A stretch of 64,000 nucleotides of DNA, taken from positions 470,756,008 to 470,820,007 of the forward strand of contig NC_081405.1 in assembly GCF_030272615.1 (NCBI RefSeq), written 5' to 3'. This document shows positions 34,929-48,035 of this stretch, piece by piece. The stretch is from Cryptomeria japonica (Eukaryota; Streptophyta; Pinopsida; Cupressales; Cupressaceae). The notes below the pieces were generated by a model. It searched no databases and was not told the DNA's origin. It saw only the letters and a program-made list of their open reading frames with translations. Position numbers and translations under genes: made by a program. Numbering within the stretch: position 1 is the first letter of the stretch; every line of letters begins with the position of its first letter.

Positions 34929-36421
34929 TGTAATGCCCCGCCAGGAAACCCCAAACGCAGTCCGCTACAACAAAAAACACACGCACGTCCCGATACAAAG
35001 GCAACGCCCGGCTCAAGAATAAATGAATAAATCTTTCTTAAAACACAGTTCGAAATGAACTAATAAAATTTCTTTAAAACACAGTTCGATATTATTAATC
35101 CAAGATTTCATTTCCCTCAAAACACAGTTCGATATATAAAACAAAATGCACGGGTTTAAGCACGACAACTACGCCCAGCACAAAACGCCCAACACAAAGA
35201 AAATGTATAAATTTATTTATATTAATCAAAGAGAGAACCAGACATGGCAAGATAACCCATTTTTAACATAATGATACAGCCATGCAATTTCTTGAAGAAC
35301 ACAGCTAAAACATGGATTTTAAACTCCCAAATCCAATATGAAACTGAAAACAATCAAAGATTGAATTTGGCAACAAGCAATCCTTTTTACAACCACAAGG
35401 AAGAACGATTTGGATAAACCCTACCTTCATACGCAATCCTGGCATGGCTGAAGGAGAGCCCCCCAATCCTCAGCTCCCCAAATCCTCCAATTTTCATTCC
35501 CCACCCAAAATCTTTTCCAAAAATGTCCATCCCCTTCCAATTTCCCCAAATTTGGGTAATATGGAAGAGTTGACTCCAAATTTCTATTTTTGGAATAAAA
35601 TCTTTTATTTACAAATAATTCATAAAATTAATTCTTTTCTATTTATAACAACAAAATAACTTGCTTTTCAAATCAAAAGTCGATTTCTCATATAATCAAA
35701 TTTAACCTTTCAATTCAAATAAGCCAACAGAACACAATTAACTCTATGGCAATAAAATCTAAAACGTTCTTTTCAACAGCATATATAAATGCATTAATAT
35801 TCAAAAACAGACATTAATTCAAATTTGCTTCCAATTTAAAACAGGTAATTCATTAACAACGAAAATCGCATAACGAATTCTCAATCAATTTAATCCATTA
35901 ATCCTCAATGCACAAACGCATATATTAATAAAGAAAATTACTAAGGACTAATTAATCAAATTAACCAATCACACCATGCACGCAAACCGAGAAGGTCAAC
36001 CAAACAGACGACTCGCAAACCCAAGCAAGAAGGGATTACCGACGACGACTGGCGATGCTCACTGGAGCACAACTAAGGCCGACTAAGGTCTTACGACCAC
36101 CTAATCTGACTCTAGGGATTAAAAAGGGTACACTCAAACCTGCAAAACCAGGTGACGACGAACCTCGCACTCACGCGGTGTTGTACCTGAAATTTCCTGC
36201 AACCAACGAACATACATGCATACATATATAATAACTTAATGAGAGCATTAGTCCGATACTAATATCACAGAATAGAAACACTAAATACTTTGCATACAAC
36301 TAGTGTGAGAGCCACATCAATAGCTATGCGTTAAATCAAACATCTGATTATAACACCATATTACGATTAACTAATCAATATTAAACCAAAGTTAGAGATC
36401 GATTATGGTAGGGGTACTACA
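34929..36421 (-). repeat. Element H 3' LTR
   Basis: 1493 bp. On the - strand it starts TGTAGTACCCCTACC and ends CTGGCGGGGCATTACA. The small + strand ORF MAEGEPPNPQLPKSSNFHS is present identically in both LTRs and is unlikely to be a gene. Confidence 0.95.
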
Positions 36422-36437
36422 TTCTCCCCCCCTAGGT
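36422..36437 (-). promoter_or_regulatory. Polypurine tract of element H
   Basis: - strand CCTAGGGGGGGAGAAT abuts the 3' LTR. Confidence 0.9.
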
Positions 36438-39400
36438 TCCGACTTACTCCTGGAAGTCGTAAGGCTAGATGGAGAACATGTCGTACGCATCAGCCCTGAA
36501 ACTCATTCAACAAAGATCAAATTGCACATAGAAAACTTTCCATAATAAATGAAATATAATTGCAAAATCCTTTACAAACGCCATCCACAATATTCTAGGA
36601 ATTATCCACAATCATAACAAAGAAACAAGAATTTCTTCCTTTCATTGCACCAAATTAAAACATTACAAGGAGGTAAACAACAATTACCATAATCATCGAT
36701 CAAAATGACAGAAAGACATGCCATAAGATCAATTTTCCTTTACCAATCCATCTTTATCATAAGATTTAATAACATAGAACTAGCTCAAAATATCAACTTC
36801 TACAGCCAAATTAGCTTTCATGAAATAAGAGCAACAAAATAACTCAATTGATTACACTTGCCAGGCATAAGAAAACCTTTCCAAAGACTATGTCCCATAA
36901 CATAGCGACAAGTTAACACAATTTACTCCATGATACAATAATAACCATCCACATAACTGAAATGCATAACAGAAAAGGCCACATGTGAGCACGTCTAATG
37001 CTCGGTCAATGATAACATGCACGATCAGCATCTCTATGCCTGATCTCAGAACAACAATATGATCATAAGAATCCAATATCTCACTCAAAGGCTTGATGGT
37101 GCTAGGTACACCATAGCGGTGCTACCTTCCATACAAGACCTTTGTGAATATCCCTTGTTGTGCAAGGTGGTTAGCCTCCAAGAGATAGTCACCACACATA
37201 GGTAGGTAGTGGATACTAGCTGCAACACAGCCTCACATACCCCCATCCTCAAGGTTCCTTGCGTCTACTTCCTCGTATACACTCATCCAAGCCCGTCTCC
37301 TACGTTCTTGGAGAGGAATTCACATTGCAACACAAGACTAGCATCCGAAAACAATAAGGATCAACCAGTTTAGCCACCAAAGTACAGAAGAATAAAGATA
37401 ATAAATCCTCAATTCCAACAGTAAGGCAAGAAAATAATCCGGAATCTCAACACCAAATCAAAAGCGCAAAAGATCACAAGATCGTGGCTAAACCTTCACA
37501 ATCAAAGTAAAATAAATTGCTGATCCCCAAAGAATATAAAGAATATCACAATTGCACATTACATCACTACGTGACTAGAAGCTAGCCACCAACGAGGAAG
37601 GAAGGAACAATCGTCTAGCTATCCTAATAGCTCATCATGTGGTGTGGCCAAGTCACACACTCGCATGGCATGGCAGTGTGCACCTCGACATCACCCCGCA
37701 TCACGTCGTCACGTGGCATGGCTCTACCCAATACCTAGCGGTAGGCCGCATGGAAATGTCTACTACATCCCGCATCGTGTCTTAGCACGGCATGGCAATA
37801 CTCCAAGCGGACAACACACGCAATGGACGTATCCCGCATGGCAGTGTACCCCGCGGATAAGGCACGCGCTGGTCACACTCTGCATAGCGATGTTCCTAGA
37901 AGGATACTCGTCGTAAGTCAGAGGTATACATGACTATGGTCCATCCACATGCCCACCAACACATACTAACTGGTAGCACATGTGAATAAACCTACCTTTC
38001 ATGAAGACAAGGCAAAGGATCCTCCAATAGAATCCAACAAAATGCTCGAAAACTGACATCTATATGCTCAAAATGAAGGATAGGAATAGGCTGGCACACA
38101 TAAACCTATAAAATAGATTCATCAAAGGGAAAGTATTGAGTACACCTTTGGTACAGTTTAGTGGTACAACTATATCATTCCTCGAAGTAGAGAAGCTAAG
38201 GTCGCTTCGCGCCGACATTACTCGTACGCCAATCCATACTATTCAAGGAACGGTTACTTCGAATACTACCCCTTAACATACCGAGTTACCCACAACCCGA
38301 GGTTTGGTACTCAGTAGGGAAAACAAATAAGCAACATCACATAAACAGTACGGTTTCCCATACTCATAAGCAACATATCCCCCATGGTTGATTACTTCAC
38401 CAATCCATGGGCACATAAAATAAGCACTGGTTTCTTACAATACACACAAATACACCAATACTGGTTTAGTCACATTTACGGGGAGTACTTTTCAGTACGC
38501 TAACATCTATACAAGGGAGATTCCAATTATGCTTTCTATTTAAATAACTGAATCAAGTTTACTCTAGATACAAGTACTGAATTCATTAACAATTCACAAT
38601 TTCATAAGGAAATGACATTATTCCTACATCTTTCTCGAATCTTACTAAGCATTCATAACTAAATTACTAGCTAAGCAAATTCATTTCTAAAGCTTAAGAC
38701 TTTCATCTATCACTACGAAGCCAAAAGCAACATACAATTTCACATGTTTTAAAAACATTCTATTTAAATCAATGCACTCTTTATTATCATTTCTAAAAAA
38801 CTCATGATTAGGCAAAGAGAAGGGAAAGAGAGTTTGATAATCAAACTGTTTCCTACAAAGACACAAGATCAATCAAGATCATGCTATAATATTAAATTTC
38901 TCACTACAAGCCTATCATTTAATTACACGGTTTTCATTTCGCTACCGTTTAGAAGGATGACAATCAGCCTAACAAAACACTTTCAATAATTATGGTCGCA
39001 ACAGGAGGTTCTAGATTTCCAAACAAAACAGAGATCAAGAGAAACAATCTTTTCGATAATGCAAGACCTCATAAGAACACTCACTTATAATAATACAATA
39101 TAGACACATGTCCTAATTTGCAACCTCTTAGAAGATCATATTACGATCCAAGATAAGCAAAGAGCTATTAACCAAATAAAACATATTAATGCATGCACAT
39201 CAAACAAGCTTTTCATCCGCACTTTCTAAACACATTAAGGTAATTACATATACCCAAAAGCGAGTTCAATGGAGCATTTGCTAAAACAAATCTTCAGTCA
39301 AACTAGTTTAATAAAACACCTAAGACAATCCTTCAGAAAACACATTAATACTTCTTCGAAGCTACAATAACATGCTCCTTTTTAATACTTCTTCTACAAA

Positions 39401-40142
39401 CCAAGCAGTTTCACATAATTCATCTATTCGCATAGCAGTGCACCTTACTAAGGTAGAATTTTAATCATGCTACTCCTACAACATACACATGGAGAATTCT
39501 TTAAGCATACACATACAGTTTTCTCCCATTCACCCAAAATAAATTTTTAAACCCATAGCCCTTTAATAATCTAAAAGCATAAGCATCATAAGGCTCACTC
39601 AAGGGTTCAAGAAGTCACACCCTTTTCTCTTTCGCAATCAAGAAAACTCGAATCAAAGATAATTACTCATATCTTAATCATTTAATTTCCAGAAAGAAAG
39701 AGAAGAATGGGGATAATCATTTAATTTTCTACAAAATAAGCATTCAATAATTGCCATATTAGTCCTTCAAGTGGACAACATTAAGCTAGATCATAATCTT
39801 TAACAACACAATATGCACTTTCAGATTCAAGACAAGCACGGACCAATCCAAATGGATTAGTTTAAAGAGTACAACACTCAATGGGGAAGGTACATACGAC
39901 TCTCTTTCAGAATAAGAGTAATCGTAGACCAAGACATCAATAGGCAAACAATGCACATATAAGCACTCAATTGCCAACATCGCGAAGGCGAAAACAAGGT
40001 GTGAACACACACGTTACACACCAGCTAAGGTCTGCTCAATCACTCACATGCAAAAGGAGGACAAGCATACACATAAGGTCGATACACCTCACACAAATAG
40101 AGGGCACACGCGACACCAGAGATCCCAATGTTTGCAACATGG
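36438..40142 (-). other. Element H interior, non-coding
   Basis: No credible coding region on either strand. A CpG-rich, loosely repeated stretch lies at about 37640-37910. Elsewhere AT-rich. The interior must carry whatever packaging signal the element uses, but I cannot point to it. Confidence 0.75.
37644..37910. repeat. CpG-rich degenerate repeat in element H
   Basis: Repeated variants of 'ccgcatggcagtgt' and 'acgtggcatggc' (for example 37664-37680, 37706-37722, 37746-37760, 37784-37800, 37829-37845). An ORF spanning it (37644-37916) is low complexity and unconvincing. Confidence 0.6.
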
Positions 40143-40154
40143 GCTCTGATACCA
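40143..40154 (-). promoter_or_regulatory. Primer binding site of element H
   Basis: - strand TGGTATCAGAGC, two bases from the 5' LTR at 40157. Confidence 0.95.
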
Positions 40155-40156
40155 AA

Positions 40157-41649
40157 TGTAATGCCCCACCAGGAAACCCCAAACGCAGTCCGCTACAACA
40201 AAAAACACACGCACGTCCCGATACAAAGGCAACGCCCGGCTCAAGAATAAATGAATAAATCTTTCTTAAAACACAGTTCGAAATGAACTAATAAAATTTC
40301 TTTAAAACACAGTTCGATATTATTAATCCAAGATTTCATTTCCCTCAAAACACAGTTTGATATATAAAACAAAATGCACGGGTTTAAGCACGACAACTAC
40401 GCCTAGCACAAAACGCCCAGCACAAAGAAAATGTATAAATTTATTTATATTAATCAAAGAGAGAACCAGACATGGCAAGATAACCCATTTTTAACATAAT
40501 GATACAGCCATGCAATTTCTTGAAGAACACAGCTAAAACATGGATTTTAAACTCCCAAATCCAATATGAAACTGAAAACAATCAAAGATTGAATTTGGCA
40601 ACAAGCAATCCTTTTTACAACCACAAGGAAGAACGATTTGGATAAACCCTACCTTCATACGCAATCCTGGCATGGCTGAAGGAGAGCCCCCCAATCCTCA
40701 GCTCCCCAAATCCTCCAATTTTCATTCCCCACCCAAAATCTTTTCCAAAAATGTCCATCCCCTTCCAATTTCCCCAAATTTGGGTAATATGGAAGAGTTG
40801 ACTCCAAATTTCTATTTTTGGAATAAAATCTTTTATTTACAAATAATTCATAAAATTAATTCTTTTCTATTTATAACAACAAAATAACTTGCTTTTCAAA
40901 TCAAAAGTCGATTTCTCATATAATCAAATTTAACCTTTCAATTCAAATAAGCCAACAGAACACAATTAACTCTATGGCAATAAAATCTAAAACGTTCTTT
41001 TCAACAGCATATATAAATGCATTAATATTCAAAAACAGACATTAATTCAAATTTGCTTCCAATTTAAAACAGGTAATTCATTAACAACGAAAATCGCATA
41101 ACGAATTCTCAATCAATTTAATCCATTAATCCTCAATGCACAAACGCATATATTAATAAAGAAAATTACTAAGGACTAATTAATCAAATTAACCAATCAC
41201 ACCATGCACGCAAACCGAGAAGGTCAACCAAACAGACGACTCGCAAACCCAAGCAAGAAGGGATTACCGACGACGACTGGCGATGCTCACTGGAGCACAA
41301 CTAAGGCCGACTAAGGTCTTACGACCACCTAATCCGACTCTAGGGATTAAAAAGGGTACACTCAAACCTGCAAAACCAGGTGACGACGAACCTCGCACTC
41401 ACGCAGTGTTGTACCTGAAATTTCCTGCAACCAACGAACATACATGCATACATATATAATAACTTAATGAGAGCATTAGTCCGATACTAATATCACAGAA
41501 TAGAAACACTAAATACTTTGCATACAACTAGTGTGAGAGCCACATCAATAGCTATGCGTTAAATCAAACATCTGATTATAACACCATATTACGATTAACT
41601 AATCAAGATTAAACCAAAGTTAGAGATCGATTACGGTAGGGGTACTACA
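40157..41649 (-). repeat. Element H 5' LTR
   Basis: 1493 bp, nearly identical to 34929-36421. Followed by TGCAA at 41650-41654. Confidence 0.95.
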
Positions 41650-41654
41650 TGCAA

Positions 41655-41855
41655 CACCTAGAGAAGTATCTGTATATGGTGAAAAATGATGATGATAAAC
41701 TATTGCAAAACCATAAAAGACCCAACCACAACAAAACCCTAGTTAGATATAGTTGTATCAAAACAAAATTCAACAATCATAAGAACCTAGAGAAACACCT
41801 TTTGAGAGTTATATGCCACTAATATGTGTCTTTACAGTGCTCGTTTGAGCATAAG
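41655..41855 (+). pseudogene. Continuation of the decayed gene split by element H
   Basis: With H and one TGCAA removed, the frame ending KMMQ at 34928 continues as HLEKYLYMVKNDDDKLLQNH and runs to a stop at about 41855. This confirms H landed in an existing open frame. Confidence 0.6.
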
Positions 41856-42727
41856 AAAATATAGAGACAATATATGCATCAATTATAGACTTAAAAAAAA
41901 GAATGAATGTCTTGCATGAAGTTGCTTTATAGTTATAAGCTAATCACAAATCAATGTTGATGATTACAAATGAACACCAATCCCACAAGCAACTTAAACA
42001 AAGGTCGATTTGAATGTGGATGAACCACTAGTCAATGGAATAAATAAATAAACAACCTCTCCAAGCCTCCCATGTAAGGGTCAAGAGCTATGAAGGATTC
42101 AAACCATCAAACATCGGTCTAAAATATGCCTTAATAAAGAGATCTATGTGAATGTCGGTCAAAGAAAAACTTAGATCTAATTTCCTGTAGCTCTATTCAG
42201 GCTACAAATTATATGATTCTTATGTCACAATAGATGCAATAGAAGCATAAACCTACCCAACCAATATTCAATCTTTTCATGATCCCACTGCTCCAATGCA
42301 TACAAATAAGTCTATTCTCATCTCTAAACTTAGAGTATTTTGCAACAGTAAAGCTAAATGTATATTTCAATGGCACATGGATAGGAAATTAATTGTTTTT
42401 ATAAAATACCAGGCACTGGTAATGACTCCCAAATTTAAAATATTCTCATAGGATGATTATCTATCTTTATCTTTCCTATGTGGAATATTCTCTCTTGTGC
42501 TACAATCCCACTCGAATGCTATGTTGGAAAACACCAATGAAGTTGCAGATTTTAATATCATAAATAATCACCCCTATAGATTCAGATGCTTCTCTCTATG
42601 CCTCAATCAACCTTTTCACTCTCACACCATTTTAGCATCTAAACAAGCATTTCAATGCAACAAACTCCCATGATTTTAGCCATTCCATTATTTTCAAAAA
42701 CACTTCATAGGCACATGGGTTATTAAT
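41856..42727. other. Unassigned; possibly element E 5' leader
   Basis: No ORF or known motif. It lies between the relic gene and the PBS of E, where the leader is expected. Confidence 0.4.
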
Positions 42728-42739
42728 GCTTTGATACCA
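42728..42739 (-). promoter_or_regulatory. Primer binding site of element E
   Basis: - strand TGGTATCAAAGC. The gap to the LTR end (42752) is 12 bases, longer than the two bases in B, C and H. Confidence 0.7.
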
Positions 42740-42751
42740 TATTATAAAATT

Positions 42752-42908
42752 TGATCAAAGATAAATAGAAGGTGCAAATAATTACAAGAAAAATGATACA
42801 TGATTAACTCTCTTTTCATGTAATACATATTACATATTTATAGGATTCTCCAATCCTATTTCATAGGAAACAACTCTATAACAACTCCTAAATATATGAG
42901 TTGTTTTA
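42752..42908 (-). repeat. Element E 5' LTR, inner part
   Basis: Matches 17855-18013 of the 3' LTR (tataggattctccaatccta and tcataggaaacaactctata). Cut by unit F after TTTTA. Confidence 0.88.
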
Positions 42909-45900
42909 TGTAATGCCCCTACCCTAGTCGGCCTTGTAAAATCCGTTTGACCTTGGTTGACTTCCTATGTGGCATTGTTGAATGATTGATTAACCGTGAT
43001 GTAATGTTGTAGATTAGATAATATAAATAATTGTGCATACCTATTATTGTGCTTTTGCATCAATGCTTGTGTAAATGTAATTATTCCCTAATTCTTGTTA
43101 TAAATCTCGAGCTAACTCCTTCATTGAATATGTACATATATGTATGCTTGCGTGACTCATGGTTGCAGGAGATTGCAAGTACTATACCGCCTAGGTGCGA
43201 GGTTCATCTCCATCGGGATTCGCAGGGTAGAGTATATCTCCTTTATCCTTAGAATTTGGATTAGGTGGTCATAAAACTCTCGTCTTGCCTTAGCCATGAT
43301 CAGGTGAGCATCGTGTGTGGTCCGTCGGGTTCCTTTTTTGTTGGGTTGCATGTCGTGTGATTGGTGGACTTTCTTGGTTTGCGTGTCTTGCGTGTGGTGG
43401 AATGGAGTATTCTATCCTAAGTATTTAATTTAATTTAATGTGTTCATTTACACATTTGTAATTGAGAAATCAAAATAAATAGGTTTCTTTTAGGAGATTA
43501 ATCATTAATTAAAAAGATCGCTTTATTTATGTTGTAGCGAATTCAATTTAATGGTTAATTTTAAATAATGAATTTAATTAGTTTATGCATTTAAAAAAAT
43601 ATATATATATTTAAGTTATTTGAAATACAATTAATTTAACCACTTTTGCTTTTTGGAAAAGAAAGGGTAATTTTTATTATTTAAAGAAAATCATTTTTAA
43701 TTTGTAAAGTTTGATATAGTGTAAAAGATTGATTTTGGAAATTAATTTAATTAAATATTTACCCTTGTCAATATTGCGAAATATAAATGTTGGCTTAATT
43801 AATATTGAGAAATTAAAAAAATTAATAAGAGAGAAGCATTTTAATTTTAATTAGAAAATCAAGTTAAATTATTCGAATAGTTGAAAAGAATTATTATTTC
43901 CTTTTTATTTAACAAGTGCTTAAATTTTGAAATTAGAAATTAGGTCAAAGTGTGATTCATTTAACCTAGGTTGAAAAATATTTTGGGGGGTTGTTGAATT
44001 TTTGGAAAAAAAAAATATGGGGATGGAGATTTGGGGATTTTGGCAAGGATAGATTTCTACAGCTGCAGGTTGGGGGCTCTTCTTTGAATCTTTCCAGGAA
44101 TGCTAAAGAGGTAGGATCCCAATTTTTCCCTTTTGTTTCTTTGCTAAATCAAAATAAAAATGGTATTTGGTGGATCTTCATGAAATGATGGTTTAAAAAA
44201 TATCCAGGAATGTTCTTAAAATTTGAGTATTAGTTGTGAATATTGTTTGTTTTTGGGTTCAAGAATGTTTAAATGGTTTCGTGTTTGAGAAAATCTTGTT
44301 ATCTAAAAGCTATTGGTTTTTTGGGAAAATCATGAACTTGCTGGAAAAATTTCCCCATTTTATTGTTTTGAACATTCTGGAAAAAATATATATATCTGTG
44401 ACTGTGAATGAATGAGATTTGGGTTTTTGAGAAATGACAAAAAATGCTTTTTTAGAATGTCAACAATATCTCCAAATTCAAAAACTAGGTTTCTACGAAA
44501 TTTTTTGGGTTTCTTCGTGACTTTGCATTATAACTTTTGTATAAATTGCGTAAAAATAAAGTTCTGGGTTTTTGAGAAATGACAGAAACCGTGTGGCTGT
44601 TAAAAGAAATTTTATTTATTTTTATTAAATTTAAATTTTGATTTAAAAAAAAAATTAAAATAAAATGTTTTAATGTTATTAAATTTTAATTAATATATTT
44701 CATTAGTTATATATTATATATTAATTATTAATTAATGTATAGATTTAATTATATGTTAACTGTGATAATTTTTATAATAATATATATTAATTGTTGATTC
44801 CTAATTTGGAGTATACTTTCAAATGCGTAATAATTATTGTTTAGTCATTGCTTTATTAATTTAGGCACGTATATACATAGAGAAGTATATGCTAAATTCA
44901 TACCTTTAGATCGTGTATTTTTTTAGTATATGCAAGGGAAATATATTTTTATGGGGGATTTTTGAATTAAAATATAATTATTATTTGGTGATGTTTAAAA
45001 ATAATATATTATCCAAGGATATATTATTTTTGGATTTTAATGTTATAGGTCATCTGGGAAATTTAGAAGTGGAATACTAAAGTTTAGGAGTAATTGGAAA
45101 ATGAAATGTTTTATCATTGGATCTTGCTTTTGAAAACTAAAATGAGATGCTATTAAAAATAATGGAAATTTAATAATGTACCGTTGGAAAAATTAGTAAG
45201 TTAATGATATCTCATTTGATAAAATAAATGGGTTAGTTTTACTCATCCTCGGCATTGGGAAATAGACAAATGGAAATATGGCAAGTTTAATTTATTAGTA
45301 TTCATTTAGTTTAAAGTGATGGCAAGACCCTGTTATGTTTGTTTAGACTCCGTCGTCCGTCTAGTTGCTTGTGTTTGGTAATAGTCGGTCAAGTCCCTAG
45401 TTAGGGAACTGTCAGATGAGACCTTTGTAATTGCTTTTGATGTGTTCAGTTGGATCAGCTTCTATGAAGGAATCATTTATGTATTTATTGACTGAAGTGG
45501 TCGTTGTATAGTGGTTGTGTTCGCCTATAAGGCAAGATGTAAATGACATGAAACTTATGTAACCTTAACTATATTAATTGCCAGAGGGGTCTTGCAGTTG
45601 AGCAGACCTAGAGATGTAGCCCTCTAGGGGTGAACTCCAAGATCATTTCTGTGTTATGTGATGCTTTTGTCTCTCTTGTTTCATTCTTAGTGCTAGTATG
45701 TATGGATGTATTTTGTAAGTGTGTAATGGGGATTAGATGAAGTTAAATTTAGAATGTAGGTATATAGTCCCCTTGTTAAACATGGTAATTATGATCATAA
45801 AAGATTGTAGATATGAATATGAAAAGTATTTTGTTAATGTTAATGAAAAGAATTAAGCATGGGAGTAAACTCACTAGGTTGCAATTAATGGATTAACTTG

Positions 45901-47159
45901 TCTTAAAGCTTGTAATTTAGATCATAATGAATGGATAACAAATATTGGGTTAGCCGTCATATTACCTAGATTGAAATCTAATGGAAGCACCTCATTTGGG
46001 TATTTACCTTTTTATCTTAGTAAATGAACATAGTCATGTTAGCTATATTTCACTAAATTAGATGAATTCATTTAGCATTTACATTTTATTCTAAACAAAT
46101 AATCCTCACCAAATTAGTTGAATAATTGGATGAACTCAATTGGTTACCCACATTTTACCCTCTGTAAATGATCTTCGTCATAATAGATATAATGGAACTA
46201 AAAGGGGGGGAACTCATTTAGTTGTTTAAATCTTACCCATAGCAAATGTATTTCTTCATATTAACTTTATCTTAATCTAAAAAGAGTGAACTCATTAAGA
46301 TAGTTATTTTTTAATCCTAATGGATGATCGTCACTATGTACTTATAATTTTAATCCTGATCGAATGAATATGATCTTGCTAACTATATTTTAATTAAAGG
46401 GATGAACTCATGTGGCTATATTAGGTTTTCACCTTATGAATTGAGCTCCATCTCTTAGTATTATTTTAACTTCAATGGAAGAACTCTTTGGTTATTTACA
46501 TTTTATCATCTATAAATGAACTACGACTTATTAGTTGGCTATGTTTAAAACCAAATGAAGGAACCTCGTTTCATTATTTACAACTTAATTCTTAATGAAT
46601 GAATTTCATCTTATTAGCCATACTTTTAACTATAAAGGATGATCTCATTTGTGGTTGGTTACTTTTAAACCCAAATGAATGAACTTCGTTATATTAGTCG
46701 CATTGTACCTAAAATGGTTGGACTTGTCAAGTTAACTCTACTTAAACCTTAATGGGTGGACTCTTAAGTTATTTATGTTTTAAATTGCATTGAGTAAATA
46801 TCCTCATGTTAGCCTCCTCTCCAATCAAAATAGATGAACGCTTCCTAAATTCTAAAATGTCAAATCATCAATCATAGCATATCCATGTCTTAAGCATTAA
46901 CTTGTAATTAAGATATCCAGCTTATTGGATCAATTGTTGCAAGTTGAGTTAGGTGTGAGGTTACGTAATCACGTTGGGAAACTCCTTAGGATTGTTTAGT
47001 CTTCCGCTATGTTATCTAAGCTTTAGATAACTCTAATGTTTCTTAATGTTGTGTCTATTTTTAACACTCTTAATTATTAATTTTAATAAAAAAAATATGT
47101 ACACTCCATTTGAGTGTTTTTAACTTAAACCCTTTGGGGTTTCCTGGTGGGGCATTACA
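42909..47159 (+). mobile_element. LTR-like unit F, probably a 4.25-kb solo LTR
   Basis: 4251 bp with perfect 11-bp inverted ends TGTAATGCCCC / GGGGCATTACA and a TTTTA duplication (42904-42908, 47160-47164). No PBS, PPT or coding sequence inside, so a solo LTR is the best reading. Near 43165 the segment 'ttgcaggagattgcaagtac' matches the same place in LTRs H and I, and the end 'ggggtttcctgg' matches H. Inserted in the 5' LTR of E. Confidence 0.85.
45950..46830. repeat. Decayed tandem repeat in unit F
   Basis: Alternating variants of 'gatgaactcatttggttatt' and 'aatgaatgaacttcgtcata', spaced about 35-40 bp, giving a composite period of about 70-78 bp. Occurrences near 46061, 46131, 46208, 46277, 46405, 46485, 46556, 46637, 46678 and 46756. 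Strongly diverged. Confidence 0.65.
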
Positions 47160-47289
47160 TTTTAACAACTTAACTTCCTACAAACAAGCTCGTATAACCA
47201 TTATACTAACCTATTAATTTTATGGTTAATTGTTTATGCATCTTATGATGCAATATTCCTAACACCTATGTGGACACTAATTCCCATAG
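47160..47289 (-). repeat. Element E 5' LTR, outer part
   Basis: Continues from 42908 (acaacttaacttcctacaaa) and ends TTCCCATAG where the other LTR ends TTCCCAACA. Confidence 0.82.
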
Positions 47290-47949
47290 AAGAAATGTAG
47301 AGCATTCTTTGGATCGGTCTTGATAAGAAGCCTCACTATCAACAAACCACCACAACCAACCTAATCATCTAAGCAACTGAGGACCTACAAAATGATAGTT
47401 GAGAATCCATAGAGAATAGATATTATATCCAAATTAATAGGCTATCAATATTAATAATCAGAGAAATACAAAGCATTCTTCCATAAGAACATTAAATACT
47501 CTTTGCTACATATTGTAACTTCTACTACTATAGCCTTCTAAAAATACCTCATACTTACTCTACATCACCACCAAACAACATAACACCATCTAAACACTCA
47601 TTTTTGAACCATATACTACATCCACACAACTAAACAATTGAAACTCTTTCTTCACTTTAGTTATCTCAACACACAATCATAGACAACATAAACTATGTCG
47701 TCAATGACAACACCAGGCAAGTCTAATATCAACACCAAATAGGGTTGATATTAATGACAACATAACTTAAATTTCCAACAATCTCCTCCTTTTTCATCGA
47801 TAGCAACACTTGTACCACCAACCAATAATAAAATCTATCCAACTCTATCCATCTCCCTCTTATTGTATCTCTCTCCCCCTTTGATATCAAGGAAAAAGGG
47901 CACAATACTGCAAAAACTGGATCTCCATGCTGACTTCTTTTCCCAATGG

Positions 47950-47953
<4 letters not shown>
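47290..47953. other. Unassigned non-coding sequence
   Basis: No gene seen. Short purine-tract complements such as 'ctctccccctttgatatcaa' near 47869 resemble copia PPT regions on the - strand, so a copia 3' end relic may be present here. Confidence 0.4.

Positions 47954-48030
<77 letters not shown>
47954..48030. repeat. (TC)n microsatellite
   Basis: About 77 bp of uninterrupted TC dinucleotides. Confidence 0.97.

Positions 48031-48035
<5 letters not shown>

Larger units (their letters stand above)
34929..41649 (-). mobile_element. Young non-autonomous LTR retrotransposon H with coding-free interior
   Basis: 6721 bp with LTRs of exactly 1493 bp each, PBS TGGTATCAGAGC, PPT and a perfect TGCAA duplication. 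I count about eight base differences between the LTRs, close to 0.5%. The 3.7-kb interior has no gag or pol motif and no ORF above about 95 codons, the pattern of a large retrotransposon derivative (LARD). It must have been moved by enzymes made elsewhere. LTR ends TGTAGTACCCC and GGGGCATTACA relate it to F, G and I. Confidence 0.93.

Noticed and set aside
35444-35659. 71-codon ORF repeated exactly at 40672-40887
   Set aside because: Present because the two LTRs of H are nearly identical; no domain and antisense to the element.
37644-37916. 90-codon ORF in element H
   Set aside because: Spans a CpG-rich degenerate repeat; composition and His/Arg/Trp-rich peptide look like repeat translation.
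42909-47159. F as a complete LTR element with internal LTR pair
   Set aside because: No internal TGGTATCA-type PBS, PPT or repeated ends found by reading.
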